A model generated the notes under the pieces. That model was not told the origin of the DNA. It was given only the letters and a program-made list of their open reading frames with translations, and did no database searches. From JBBRVW01 sp038246545 (lineage in GTDB: Bacteria > Actinomycetota > Actinomycetes > JACCUZ01): a DNA stretch of 64,000 bases. The DNA is taken from contig JBBRVW010000028.1 of NCBI GenBank assembly GCA_038246545.1, positions 1 through 64,000 of the forward strand, read 5' to 3'. The position numbers and the translations under genes were made by a program. Positions 1 through 8,537 of this stretch are shown in pieces (the stretch's first letter is position 1; each line of letters begins with the position of its first letter).

Positions 1-1
1 C

Positions 2-385
2 CACACCCTAGACACGCGCGGCACCAGCCAACTGCATACCCGCTGGCAGAAAACCGACTGCACCTGGTCCCATGCTCATGGCAGGCGAAAGCTCACTGTC
101 GTCGAGGCAAACGGCACAACCACGTGCGTCTTTGTGGGCGGTGTGACGCAGCTCGACTCACCAAGTTGGCGGGGGCCGCCGTATCAGCCATTCGCGATCG
201 AACAGACCGTCCCTACACGCCGGTTCGCCGAGCTCCGCACATGCAGCAAGGGGAGCGCGGGCGGAGTTCACAAGAAGGGATGGGTGCACACCTGCCTCGA
301 TGTGTGGATCGTCTCGCCTTCGGCGCAGCAATCCCCGCAGCGTGGCGCCATACCTGACGCTGACCCTCTGCCGATCGGACTTTGA
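2..385 (+). CDS. possible partial ORF entering from left edge
   Basis: An open frame runs in from the left edge and stops with TGA at 383-385, about 127 codons. The translation is rich in Trp, Thr, Cys and basic residues and shows no domain I recognise. Codon third positions are less GC-rich than in the rest of the window, which matches the restriction gene that follows on the other strand. A competing antisense frame (158-562, minus) also exists, so this may not be coding. The first in-frame ATG (134) would leave only 83 codons. I see nothing else in 386-441. Confidence 0.2.
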   Translation, partial: HTLDTRGTSQLHTRWQKTDCTWSHAHGRRKLTVVEANGTTTCVFVGGVTQLDSPSWRGPPYQPFAIEQTVPTRRFAELRTCSKGSAGGVHKKGWVHTCLDVWIVSPSAQQSPQRGAIPDADPLPIGL

Positions 386-441
386 GGGAGTGACCAGACC
401 AGAGCCCCTATTGACCAACTCGGCAAGTCGCCAGCCGAAAG

Positions 442-3400
442 TCAGTTTGCGACCACGCTGGCTTGACGGAAGGTGTCGCCCGGAATTGATCGGTGTAGGC
501 GCCAGGTGATGGCGATCGGCCTCTCGCCCCGGTGTTCGGCGTACGACGCCTGTCCGAGGCACAGGAATGGTGCAGCGCCCAACTCGTTCTCCGGCGTGTC
601 GCGGACGAAGAGCGCGACGCGGGAGCCTCGCTGCTCGTGATGCAGGTACCGGTCGCCGGCGGGCGACATGGTGGACGTTGCGTTCTGTGATTCCCAGTGG
701 AAGAGCTCGGGGCTGATGGCGTAGTCGCGATACATGGTGGATGGGGAGAAGGCCTTCTCGTCCTTCCTAAGGTTGATCATCAGCGCGTCCGTCTGGGTTG
801 CCTCGGCCCATGCGACGCCGGTGATGTTGCCGCGAGCACTGCGTTCCATCGATGCCCAGTCAAGCGCGGCGAGCAGTTCCTCGCGCCGATAGTGGGCGTG
901 ACTGGCGAGAGGAACATGGTTTAGACCCTCCCCGAGTGACCTCGGCAGGTGTCGGGCCTCGTCCAGGCCGATCGCGACGAGTTGTTGCAGCTCGTCGCAC
1001 ACAGCGGGGTGCCGCCTTAGGTGTTCCAGCCCGCCCTGGTAGCTCTCGAAGCCGCCTTTGTCTGGCCAGAGCGTGAAGAACAGCATGCGCGCGAGCCGTT
1101 GCTCGCGCTCACTCAATTGGTCGTAGTTCGGCGCGTCCCTCGACGCCAGCATGGAGTACGCCGTGGCCCGTTCCAGGTCGTCCACGTGAGCGAGCGCGGG
1201 CAGCCGTCGAAGGAGTGGGGCTTCATCTGGCCCCGTTGCCTTGGTCGCGAACCCGACATCCCGGCGCAGGCCAGTCCACGAGCCATTGGACTTGTAGACG
1301 TCGACGAGATCTCGTCCCGACTCTTCGAGGTAGCAGCCAAGTGACAAGTCGCCGTGCGATCGAACGTCCTCGGTGAGCTGCTTCCTCGAAAGGCGGAGCT
1401 GGCTTCGTACATTCTCCAGGACGATGCGTTGGGCGACTCGGTCGAGGACGAGTTGTGATCCTGACGGCAAGAAGGGGAACCCGTGCTCGATCTGGTGCTC
1501 GAGGGCCTTGTGACTCGAGCCGGTCAGCGCGCGGTAGCGGACGTCAAAGCGGAACTCCTTGCGGTGCTGGCCGATCAAGTCGAGCACCGTGAGGACCGGC
1601 TTGCCATGTGCCCGACGCAATCCGCGGCCGAGCTGCTGGAGGAAAACGGTGGCGCTCTGGGTCGGTCGCAGTAGCAAGATCGTGTCAACCTCGGGCAGGT
1701 CAAGCCCCTCGTTGAAAAGGTCGGCCGCGAACAAGCATTTCACGTCTCCCGAGCGCAAGCTGGCCAAGGACTCGGCGCGCTGGACTTCGGACGTCGCGCC
1801 GGACACCGCCAGCGCCGGAATTCCGGCATCCCGGAAGACCCGTGCCATGTACTCCGCATGCGCGATCGACACGCAAAAACCCAGAGCCCGCATCTGCAGG
1901 ACGTCGGTCACCTTGTCTCGCAACTCGCGGAGCACCTTGGCAGCTCTGGCGTCGTTGCCCGTGTACACCCGGTCGAGGCCGGCGGCGTCGTAGGCGCCGC
2001 GCTTCCATTCGATAGCGGTCAAGTCGACGTCGTCGGCTACGCCGAAGTAGTGGAACGGGACCAACAGATCTGCCGCGAGCGCGTCCCAGAGCCTCAGCTC
2101 ATAGGCTGTGCGACCGTCGAAGAAGCTGCGCACGTCCTTGCCATCAGCTCGTTCGGGAGTCGCGGTCAACCCGAGGAGCTCCTTGGGCCGCAGTTGTTCG
2201 AGCAGCACCTGGTAGGTCTTGGCTGCTGCGTGGTGGAACTCGTCGATGACCACGACGTCGAAATGATCCGCTGGCAGGCGATCGACGCCATAGGCCGCTA
2301 GTGACTGGACGCTGGCGAACACGTGGCGCCAACGCTCCGGACGAGCGCCGCCGACGTAGGTCTCGCCGAAGGCGCCATCCGCCATCGTCTCTCGGTAGGT
2401 ACGCAGGGACTGGTCGAGGATCTCCCGGCGGTGTGCGACGAACAACAGCGACAGGTTGCCGCCGTGCTGCTCGACGAGGCGCCGGTAGTCGAGAGCTGCC
2501 ACGACGGTCTTGCCGGTTCCGGTAGCGGCAACAACGAGATTTCGGTGCCGGTCGTGGACCTGCCGCTCGGTGTCCAGGGCTTCGAGGATGCTCACTTGGT
2601 GCGGGAGTGGACGAACGTCGAGACCCGCCAAGGTGATCGTCGAACGGCTCTCGCCGCTACCCGATCGCCGTAGCTCGTCGTCGAGACGGTCCGCATCTCG
2701 ATCCGGGTCGTAGGGGACAAACGCCGGGTTCGCCCAGTAGGTGTCGAACGTTGCCTCGAACTTGCGCAACGGCTCCGGAGTGGCGACCCCGGAGAGGCGC
2801 ACATTCCACTCAAGACCGTCGAGCAGAGCGGCGCGAGAGAAGTTGGAGCTTCCGACAAACGCCGTGTCGAACCCGGAGTTCCGTCTGAACAGCCACGCTT
2901 TCGCATGCAACCTGGTGGACTGCGTCTCATAGCTGATGCGGACCTCTGCCCCGAATCGGCGGACGAGTTCGTCTACGGCTCGACGCTCGGTCGCGCCGAT
3001 GTACGTCGTGGTGATCACCCGTAGCGGCACACCGCGATCTTTGAGGTCAGTTAGTGCGCCCTCGAGGACCCGTAGGCCCGCCCAGCGAATGAACGCGCAG
3101 AGAAGATCCACCTGATCGGCGCTCGACATCTCAGCTCGCAGCTCAGCACCGAGGTTCGGCTCGCCTTGCGAGTTGGTCAGCAGCGCTGCGTTCGAGAAGG
3201 GAGTGACCGGACGGAGCGCCGTGCGAAGCCCTGGGCCACGCTCAACTACAAGTGAGAACAGTTGCTCCAGCGTGCTTGTTGGTCGCTCCCCCGAGGCGCC
3301 GAGATGGTCCAGGAGGTCGCCGACAAGTCGGGATCGCTCGCGGGGCTCCTTCTCGGCAACCAGCAGCTGCCTAACCACTGCGGCAACGTGGCGTGCAAGT

Positions 3401-3528
3401 ACTTCCGGGGCTTCCGCCGGAGCCAGCGCCTGGAAGTGTGGCGTCACACCCTCCAGCTGTTGGAGGCGACGCTCCAACTCAGTGGTGTGCAGCGATTCGT
3501 ATGCCCCTGCGGCGAGTCCCCCGTCCAT
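442..3528 (-). CDS. SauUSI-like type IV restriction enzyme (PLD nuclease + SF2 helicase + DUF3427-type C-terminus)
   Basis: A 1028-aa multidomain protein. Roughly residues 130-250 form a phospholipase-D-type nuclease with the HKD signature: LHAKAWLF (HxK) followed about 15 residues later by GSSNFS. Residues about 310-650 are an SF2 helicase: Walker A ATGTGKT, motif II DEFH, motif III LTATP, motif V FNEGLDLPEVD, motif VI QQLGRGLRR. The last 350 residues resemble the DUF3427 region. This PLD-helicase-DUF3427 order is that of SauUSI (about 950 aa), which cuts DNA carrying methylated or hydroxymethylated cytosine; that function is inferred from architecture only. There is no methyltransferase beside it, as expected for a stand-alone type IV enzyme. 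Base composition is AT-richer than the core genes downstream, suggesting transfer. Start ATG at 3528 has only a weak ribosome site; an internal start is possible. Confidence 0.85.
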   Translation of the reverse strand: MDGGLAAGAYESLHTTELERRLQQLEGVTPHFQALAPAEAPEVLARHVAAVVRQLLVAEKEPRERSRLVGDLLDHLGASGERPTSTLEQLFSLVVERGPGLRTALRPVTPFSNAALLTNSQGEPNLGAELRAEMSSADQVDLLCAFIRWAGLRVLEGALTDLKDRGVPLRVITTTYIGATERRAVDELVRRFGAEVRISYETQSTRLHAKAWLFRRNSGFDTAFVGSSNFSRAALLDGLEWNVRLSGVATPEPLRKFEATFDTYWANPAFVPYDPDRDADRLDDELRRSGSGESRSTITLAGLDVRPLPHQVSILEALDTERQVHDRHRNLVVAATGTGKTVVAALDYRRLVEQHGGNLSLLFVAHRREILDQSLRTYRETMADGAFGETYVGGARPERWRHVFASVQSLAAYGVDRLPADHFDVVVIDEFHHAAAKTYQVLLEQLRPKELLGLTATPERADGKDVRSFFDGRTAYELRLWDALAADLLVPFHYFGVADDVDLTAIEWKRGAYDAAGLDRVYTGNDARAAKVLRELRDKVTDVLQMRALGFCVSIAHAEYMARVFRDAGIPALAVSGATSEVQRAESLASLRSGDVKCLFAADLFNEGLDLPEVDTILLLRPTQSATVFLQQLGRGLRRAHGKPVLTVLDLIGQHRKEFRFDVRYRALTGSSHKALEHQIEHGFPFLPSGSQLVLDRVAQRIVLENVRSQLRLSRKQLTEDVRSHGDLSLGCYLEESGRDLVDVYKSNGSWTGLRRDVGFATKATGPDEAPLLRRLPALAHVDDLERATAYSMLASRDAPNYDQLSEREQRLARMLFFTLWPDKGGFESYQGGLEHLRRHPAVCDELQQLVAIGLDEARHLPRSLGEGLNHVPLASHAHYRREELLAALDWASMERSARGNITGVAWAEATQTDALMINLRKDEKAFSPSTMYRDYAISPELFHWESQNATSTMSPAGDRYLHHEQRGSRVALFVRDTPENELGAAPFLCLGQASYAEHRGERPIAITWRLHRSIPGDTFRQASVVAN

Positions 3529-3731
3529 GCACCGCAGCTTCGCACAGCCGGTCCGAGCCGCACCTGATAGGCCGCCTGGATGCCGCCCGCCAGAGTCCCG
3601 GTTACGACGGGTTCATGCGTGCGAGCGTTGTTGGCGCCCCCAAGAGCACAGCACCAGCGTCGATAGCTTGACGCATCTGGGATGTCGATTGGTCGTGTTC
3701 GTTGTCGCCACCGGAGCATTCAGGAGGACTC

Positions 3732-4019
3732 ATGACTGAGCTGTCGGAAGTGCAGCGGACGATGGAACGCACCTACGGTGAACGAGACCGTGCGCGCGGC
3801 ATCGCTGCCACGGTTGCCTGGCTCGCCGAGGAGACGGGTGAGCTGGCGAAAGCCGTTCGTAAGGGCAGCCGCGCGGAGCAGGTCCACGAGCTCGGCGACA
3901 CGTTGGCCTGGCTGGCCTCACTGGCGAACCAGTTAGACATCTCTTTCGAAGAGTCGTTCGCCCGCTATCTGGCAGGGTGTCCGCGCTGTGAGGCTGTTCC
4001 GTGCCGATGCCTCGAGTAG
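3732..4019 (+). CDS. MazG-like nucleotide pyrophosphohydrolase
   Basis: A 95-aa protein. ATG 3732 is preceded by a strong AGGAGG (3722-3727), so I prefer it to the in-frame ATG 30 nt upstream. The all-alpha MazG/dUTPase fold is suggested by the EETGELAKAV helix (acidic metal ligands) and the later ELGDTLAWLASLA helix, which supply the EExxE and ExxD magnesium-binding pattern. The C-terminus CPRCEAVPCRC is the four-cysteine tail, probably zinc binding, found on many short MazG-like proteins. Enzymes of this group hydrolyse (d)NTPs to monophosphates; the substrate here is unknown. It lies in the same AT-richer block as the SauUSI-like gene, divergently oriented, so it may be island cargo rather than housekeeping. 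Confidence 0.8.
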   Translation: MTELSEVQRTMERTYGERDRARGIAATVAWLAEETGELAKAVRKGSRAEQVHELGDTLAWLASLANQLDISFEESFARYLAGCPRCEAVPCRCLE

Positions 4020-4376
4020 CTGAAGAACCCTTGCGCAGCCGGTGTCATGCTGCCTCTCTGTCCGCCAGTTGGCGGACTGGGTCATCGCGCAAGAACGACA
4101 GCCGGTGTTCGCCGTCGTTGTCACCTAAAAATGGCCGGTTACGCAGAGCGACCGTGACTGAGAGCGACCGGGAATCGCGGCACGGAAGGCCGATCTTGCT
4201 AACACTTTGCTAACAACAGCGTCGGATGCCGGCGTACGGCCGCGGAAGATCGTTTAGCAAAACCGCAGGTCAGAAGCCTGTTGATCTACGCCGATGGACC
4301 TGTCCGGACCCCTCGACCGGCACTGAAAATCGGAAGGCCAACGGTTCGACCCCGCCCCTTGCCACAACAGACCCGC
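4020..4376. other. gene-free stretch at right edge of the AT-richer block
   Basis: No convincing reading frame. It contains a short direct repeat of TTGCTAACA (4196-4204 and 4207-4215) and an imperfect inverted copy, GTTTAGCAAAAC, at about 4253-4264. A tRNA-3'-half-like sequence follows at 4322-4364. To its right the composition changes to the very high GC of the rest of the window. Together these fit the edge of an integrated element, but no integrase gene is visible. Confidence 0.4.
4322..4364 (+). other. decayed tRNA 3'-half-like sequence (candidate attachment-site remnant)
   Basis: The segment begins with a CTGAAAA-like anticodon loop as in tRNA-Phe, runs through CGGAAGG, and contains the T-arm core GGTTCGACC and an acceptor-like CTTGCCA end. 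It resembles the 3' half of actinobacterial tRNA-Phe. The T-stem pairs at only three of five positions and no matching 5' acceptor strand (GGCAAGG) lies upstream, so it is not a functional tRNA. Such fragments are typical attR/attL scars. The identity of the parent tRNA is from memory of the family, not a search. Confidence 0.3.
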
Positions 4377-4955
4377 CTACAGCTGGGGATCCGGCTGTGG
4401 CTCCGGCGAGGGCATCGGATGCGGCGACTGCGGCGCCGGGTCGGCCGGGTCGGTGGGCGCCGGGTCGGGCGTGCCGGGCGGCAACGGGTCCGGGGTCGGG
4501 GTCGGCGGCTCGACGTCGGGCGTGGGTGCGGTATCTGTCATGGCCGGCGCCCACCCCGCTTCCGGCGTCCCACGCCCGCCCGGTGAGCCGGTGTCGTCCG
4601 AAGGGTGCCCGGCCACCACGACGGTGAGCCGTCGCTCCCCGGCCGGCGCGACCGTCCCCGTCTCCCACGGACGCAGCAGCCGCAGCACCACCTCGAACGA
4701 GCCGAGTCGCTCGGCGCGCAGGTGCAGCACCCGGGCGACGCTGCCACCGACGGCACCGGCGGCCGCACCCCGGCCGCCGACCACTTCCCCAGGTGCGGTG
4801 TCGGCGAGGCGGGTGAGCCCGGCGGGCAGGGTCGCGGTCTCCCACCGGTAGCCGGCCGCTGGCTGGTCCTGCACGGTCACGTCGAGCACATCGCCGACCT
4901 GCAGGCTTTGCGTCGTCTCGACGACCTCTTGGCCTTCGTCGCGTTGACCGTTCAC
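4377..4955 (-). CDS. chagasin-type (I42) cysteine protease inhibitor with proline-rich tail
   Basis: A 192-aa protein. I choose GTG 4955 because AGGAGC lies 7 nt upstream; an ATG at 5006 in frame would nearly abut the divergent protease start. Chagasin-family loops are recognisable: QPAAGYRWE (counterpart of NPTTGYxW), a Gly-rich central segment (VVGGRGAAAGAVGG) and LLRPWE (the conserved RPW). These three loops block the active cleft of papain-type proteases. The last 50 residues are an extended Pro/Thr/Asp tail. No signal peptide or lipobox is apparent. The gene is divergently transcribed, 54 nt away, from a papain-like protease, so the likely role is to restrain that enzyme; this is inferred from context. 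Confidence 0.8.
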   Translation of the reverse strand: MNGQRDEGQEVVETTQSLQVGDVLDVTVQDQPAAGYRWETATLPAGLTRLADTAPGEVVGGRGAAAGAVGGSVARVLHLRAERLGSFEVVLRLLRPWETGTVAPAGERRLTVVVAGHPSDDTGSPGGRGTPEAGWAPAMTDTAPTPDVEPPTPTPDPLPPGTPDPAPTDPADPAPQSPHPMPSPEPQPDPQL

Positions 4956-5009
4956 CGCACCGCTCCTAGCGTCGAGGCCCCGGGCCGGGGGAGCCGAGAG
5001 GGGCACCCG

Positions 5010-5939
5010 ATGGCGACGAGCACCCGCAGTGCCGGCACCGCGAAGCGCACGACCAAGAGCACGACCAAGCCCACCGCGAAACGAACGACGAAGCGCACCA
5101 GCACCAGCCGTGGCATACCTCGTCGCACGTCACGCAGCTCCACCACGGCCGACGACTCCGGCCGCACCCGCATCCTCAACTGCGTGCCGTCACCGGGCAC
5201 CGACTCGGACTGGCAGCTGCACAACGCGCAGGATGCCGGGCTGCTGGCCTCGACGGCAAGGGCCGTGCCGCGCTCGAAGGACCTGCGCGACGACACCTGG
5301 TGGAGCATCGCCGACCAGGGACTCACCGGCTCCTGCGTGGGCTGGGCCAGCGCCGACTCGGTCGTGCGCTGGCACCTCGTGCAGGCGGGCCGGCTGGCCA
5401 GGAACCAGCCGCTGTCGCCGCGGTTCCCGTGGATGGCCGCCAAGGAGACCGACCAGTTCGTCGCGCAGCCGACGACGTTCATCGAGTCCGACGGCACGTC
5501 GCTCAAGGCCGCCCTCGACGTCTTCCGGAAGTGGGGCGCCGTCCAGGACACGGTGCTGCCGTTCCGCTCGGGGACGCTCTACGTCGGTGAGGTCGCCACG
5601 TTCTACGCCATCGCCACCCAGCTCAAGATCGCCGCCTACTTCAACCTCGGCCGGCGGCCGGCCGACTGGCGGACCTGGCTGGCCGGCAGCGGCCCCATCC
5701 TCACCCGGCTCGACGTCGACGCCACCTGGGACGCGGCGACCTCGAGGAGGGGCCGGCTGACGACGTACCGACCGGCGACCGCCCGCGGTGGCCACGCGGT
5801 CGCGCTGGTCGGTTACACGACGACCTCGTTCATCGTGCGCAACAGCTGGGGCACGTCCTGGGGCGACGGCGGCTATGCCTACGCCAGCACCGCCTATGCG
5901 GCGCAGGCGTTCACCGAGGCGTACGGCATCGCGCTCTGA
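5010..5939 (+). CDS. papain-like C1 cysteine peptidase with basic N-terminal tail
   Basis: A 309-aa protein from ATG 5010 with GAGAGGGG just upstream. Catalytic elements of family C1 are all present: oxyanion Gln and nucleophile Cys in DQGLTGSCVGWAS (about residue 105-115), His in GGHAVALVGY (about 262) and Asn in RNSWGTSWGDGGY (about 280). The first 45 residues are almost entirely Lys, Arg, Thr, Ser and Ala, with repeated AKRTTK units resembling a histone-H1-like tail. This is not a signal peptide. No inhibitory prodomain is evident, which makes the adjacent chagasin-type inhibitor the obvious control. Cytoplasmic or DNA-associated location is possible from the basic tail but unproven. Confidence 0.9.
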   Translation: MATSTRSAGTAKRTTKSTTKPTAKRTTKRTSTSRGIPRRTSRSSTTADDSGRTRILNCVPSPGTDSDWQLHNAQDAGLLASTARAVPRSKDLRDDTWWSIADQGLTGSCVGWASADSVVRWHLVQAGRLARNQPLSPRFPWMAAKETDQFVAQPTTFIESDGTSLKAALDVFRKWGAVQDTVLPFRSGTLYVGEVATFYAIATQLKIAAYFNLGRRPADWRTWLAGSGPILTRLDVDATWDAATSRRGRLTTYRPATARGGHAVALVGYTTTSFIVRNSWGTSWGDGGYAYASTAYAAQAFTEAYGIAL

Positions 5940-6110
5940 CCGAAACGGCAAACCGCTGGCAAAGACCTTGCCTCGCGCCTTGTCGGGCCCCGTGAACGGG
6001 CGCACGGTCGAAGCATCCGGAAGACCCGGGGGGGTCCGGGGGCGTTTGCAGTCGACGCGTTGCGCCGACCGCGACGCCGTCGGCGCCCGAACGCAGCCGA
6101 GGGAGGCAGC

Positions 6111-8537
6111 GTGGCGGCACGACGCCGCGCGGGGCGGCAGGGTGCGGGCGGCGACGAGCACGTCGACGTGGTGGTCGTCGGCTCCGGTTTCGGCGGCTCG
6201 GTCGCCGCCTACCGGCTGGCGGAGGCCGGCCACGCGGTCGTGCTGCTCGAGAGGGGACGCCCCTACCCGCCCGGCAGCTTCGCGAGGACCCCGGCAGCGA
6301 TGGGCCGTGCGTTCTGGGACCCCAGCGAGGGCCTGCACGGGCTCTTCGACGTGTGGACCTTCCGCGGGCTGGAGGGCGTGGTCTCCAGCGGCCTCGGCGG
6401 TGGCTCGCTGATCTACGCCAACGTCCTGCTGCGCAAGGACGAGGGGTGGTTCGTGCAGGAGTCGCCGGTGCCCGGCGGCGGCTACGAGACCTGGCCGGTC
6501 CAGCGGAGCGACCTCGACCCGCACTACGACCGGGTCGAGCACATGCTCGGGGCGACCCGGTACCCCTACGCCGACACCACCGCGAAGACCTCGGCGTTGC
6601 GCGACAGCGCAGCCCGGCTGGGGCTGGACTGGCAGCTTCCGCCGCTCGCGGTGACGTTCAACGGTCGGCCGCAGGACCCGCCCGTGCCCGGTGCACCCGT
6701 CGAGCCGGCGCCCTACGGCAACCTGCACGGACGCCCGCGGTCGACCTGCCGCCTGTGCGGCGAGTGCGACATCGGTTGCAACGACGGCGCGAAGAACACC
6801 CTCGACCACACCTACCTGTCGGCCGCTGCGCACCACGGCGCCGACCTGCGCACAGGGTGTGACGTCCGTGGCTTCGCTCCGCTCCCCGGCGGCGGATACG
6901 AGGTGCACTACGTCGTGCACGACACCGCCGACGAGGGCCGACGCACACGCACCAGCCACAAGCCGTTGCACCGCCTCACCTGCGAGCGGCTGGTGCTCGG
7001 TGCCGGCACGTTCGGCTCGACCTACCTCCTGCTGCGCAACCGCGCCGCCCTTCCCGGCATCAGCCGGGCACTGGGCACCCGCTTCAGCGGCAACGGCGAC
7101 CTGCTCGCCTTCCTCCTCGACGCCCGCGACCCGAGCGCGGCGGGTGGCCGCCGGGTCGTCGAGGGCAGCCGCGGACCCGTCATCACCAGTGCGATCCGCG
7201 TCGGCGACGTTGCCGACGGTGACGGGTCGACCGGCCGCGGCTACTACATCGAGGACGCCGGCTTCCCGGTCTTCGCGGACTGGCTGGTCGAGACCAGCCA
7301 GCTCCCGGGGCAGCTGCGCCGCGGGCTGCGCTTCGCCCGGGCCCGGCTGCGGCGCCGCGTCGGCGGGTCCCCCAAGACCGGCCTGTCCGCCGACCTCAGC
7401 GCCCTGCTCGGCCCGGGCCACCTGTCGGCCGGATCGCTGCCGCTGCTCGGGATGGGCCGGGACGTGCCGGACGGCGTCATGCGCCTGCACAAGGGGCACC
7501 TCGAGGTCGACTGGACCACGGCGTCGTCGGAGGCTTACTTCCGGCGGGTCCGGCGCACCATGCACGACCTGGCCGACGACCTCGGCGCGGGCTTCCAGGA
7601 CAACCCGCTGTGGTGGACCCGGCGGGTGGTGACGGTGCACCCGCTGGGTGGTGCGCCGATGGGGCGGCACGTGGCCGAGGGGGTGTGCGACGAGAACGGC
7701 GAGGTCTACGGGTTCCCCGGCCTGCACGTCCTCGACGGCTCGCTGCTCCCGGGCCCGGTCGGCGCGAACCCGTCCCTCACGATCGCTGCGGTCGCGGACC
7801 GGGCCTGCGACCGGATGGCGGCGCCGTCCGCGCGCTCGGCCCGACGACCAGCACCGGACCTGGTCACCCTTCCCGAGCAGGGGCGCTCCGCCGGCCCGAA
7901 CGGGTCGCGGCGCGCACCCGGTGCCACCAGCCTGTCGTTCACGGAGGAGATGAAGGGGTTCGTCGCGCTGGGTGTCGACGACCCGGCTGGCGGCGAACGG
8001 CTGGGGCGCCAGCTCGGCCAACGCCTGATGTTCCACCTCACCATCACCGCCGACGACGTCGACGGGTTCGTGGCGGAAGAGACGCACCTCGGCAGTGCCA
8101 CCGGTTACGTCGAGTGCGACCTCCTCGGCGGGCGGCTGCCGGTGCAGCGCGGGTGGTTCAACCTGTTCACCCGCGGGGCCGACCCGGCCCGGCGACGGAT
8201 GCTCTACCGGCTGCACCTCGCCGACGCCGGCGGCAACCCGCTCACCCTGGTGGGGCACAAGGACGTCCACGACGACCCGGGCCTCGACGTCTGGCGGGAC
8301 ACCTCGACGCTCTACGTGCGGCTGCACTCCGGGCACGCGCCACCGGGCAGCGACGCCGACGGGCCCGTCGTCGCCGCGGGCATCATCACCATCCACGTGC
8401 CGGACTTCCTCCGGCAGCTCACCACCTTCCGCACCGACGGGCCGCAGCCGGCGCACGCGATGGAATCGTTCGGACGCCTGTTCCTCGGCGAGCTGTGGGA
8501 CGTGTACGGCGCGGCGCTGGCCGGGAGCCGGAGATGA
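6111..8537 (+). CDS. GMC-type FAD oxidoreductase, cholesterol-oxidase-like, with extra C-terminal domain
   Basis: An 808-aa protein starting at GTG 6111 behind GGGAGG. The Rossmann FAD motif VVVGSGFGGSVAAYRLAEAG lies near residue 20. Further GMC elements are GLGGGSLIYANV, the C-terminal HPLGGAPMG and GANPSLTIAA segments, and a flavin-domain end near residue 580. A four-cysteine patch, CRLCGECDIGC (about 220-232), is as in cholesterol-oxidase-like GMC enzymes and may bind metal. Residues about 600-808 form a separate domain starting SFTEEMKGFV. In some bacteria this architecture is fused to an alpha/beta hydrolase; here the hydrolase is encoded two genes downstream. Substrate probably a sterol or other hydrophobic alcohol, by family only. 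Its TGA overlaps the next ATG. Confidence 0.85.
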   Translation: MAARRRAGRQGAGGDEHVDVVVVGSGFGGSVAAYRLAEAGHAVVLLERGRPYPPGSFARTPAAMGRAFWDPSEGLHGLFDVWTFRGLEGVVSSGLGGGSLIYANVLLRKDEGWFVQESPVPGGGYETWPVQRSDLDPHYDRVEHMLGATRYPYADTTAKTSALRDSAARLGLDWQLPPLAVTFNGRPQDPPVPGAPVEPAPYGNLHGRPRSTCRLCGECDIGCNDGAKNTLDHTYLSAAAHHGADLRTGCDVRGFAPLPGGGYEVHYVVHDTADEGRRTRTSHKPLHRLTCERLVLGAGTFGSTYLLLRNRAALPGISRALGTRFSGNGDLLAFLLDARDPSAAGGRRVVEGSRGPVITSAIRVGDVADGDGSTGRGYYIEDAGFPVFADWLVETSQLPGQLRRGLRFARARLRRRVGGSPKTGLSADLSALLGPGHLSAGSLPLLGMGRDVPDGVMRLHKGHLEVDWTTASSEAYFRRVRRTMHDLADDLGAGFQDNPLWWTRRVVTVHPLGGAPMGRHVAEGVCDENGEVYGFPGLHVLDGSLLPGPVGANPSLTIAAVADRACDRMAAPSARSARRPAPDLVTLPEQGRSAGPNGSRRAPGATSLSFTEEMKGFVALGVDDPAGGERLGRQLGQRLMFHLTITADDVDGFVAEETHLGSATGYVECDLLGGRLPVQRGWFNLFTRGADPARRRMLYRLHLADAGGNPLTLVGHKDVHDDPGLDVWRDTSTLYVRLHSGHAPPGSDADGPVVAAGIITIHVPDFLRQLTTFRTDGPQPAHAMESFGRLFLGELWDVYGAALAGSRR

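Noticed and set aside
442..4019. Part of a BREX, DISARM or type I restriction system
   Set aside because: No methyltransferase, specificity or PglZ-type gene nearby; the domain order matches a stand-alone type IV enzyme.
4322..4364. Functional tRNA-Phe gene
   Set aside because: Two of five T-stem pairs fail and there is no 5' acceptor or D-arm upstream.
5190..8456. Very long open frame antisense to the GMC oxidase gene
   Set aside because: Translation is compositionally biased (Arg/Gly/Ala/Val/Glu), has no domain, and mirrors the GC3 pattern of the real gene opposite.
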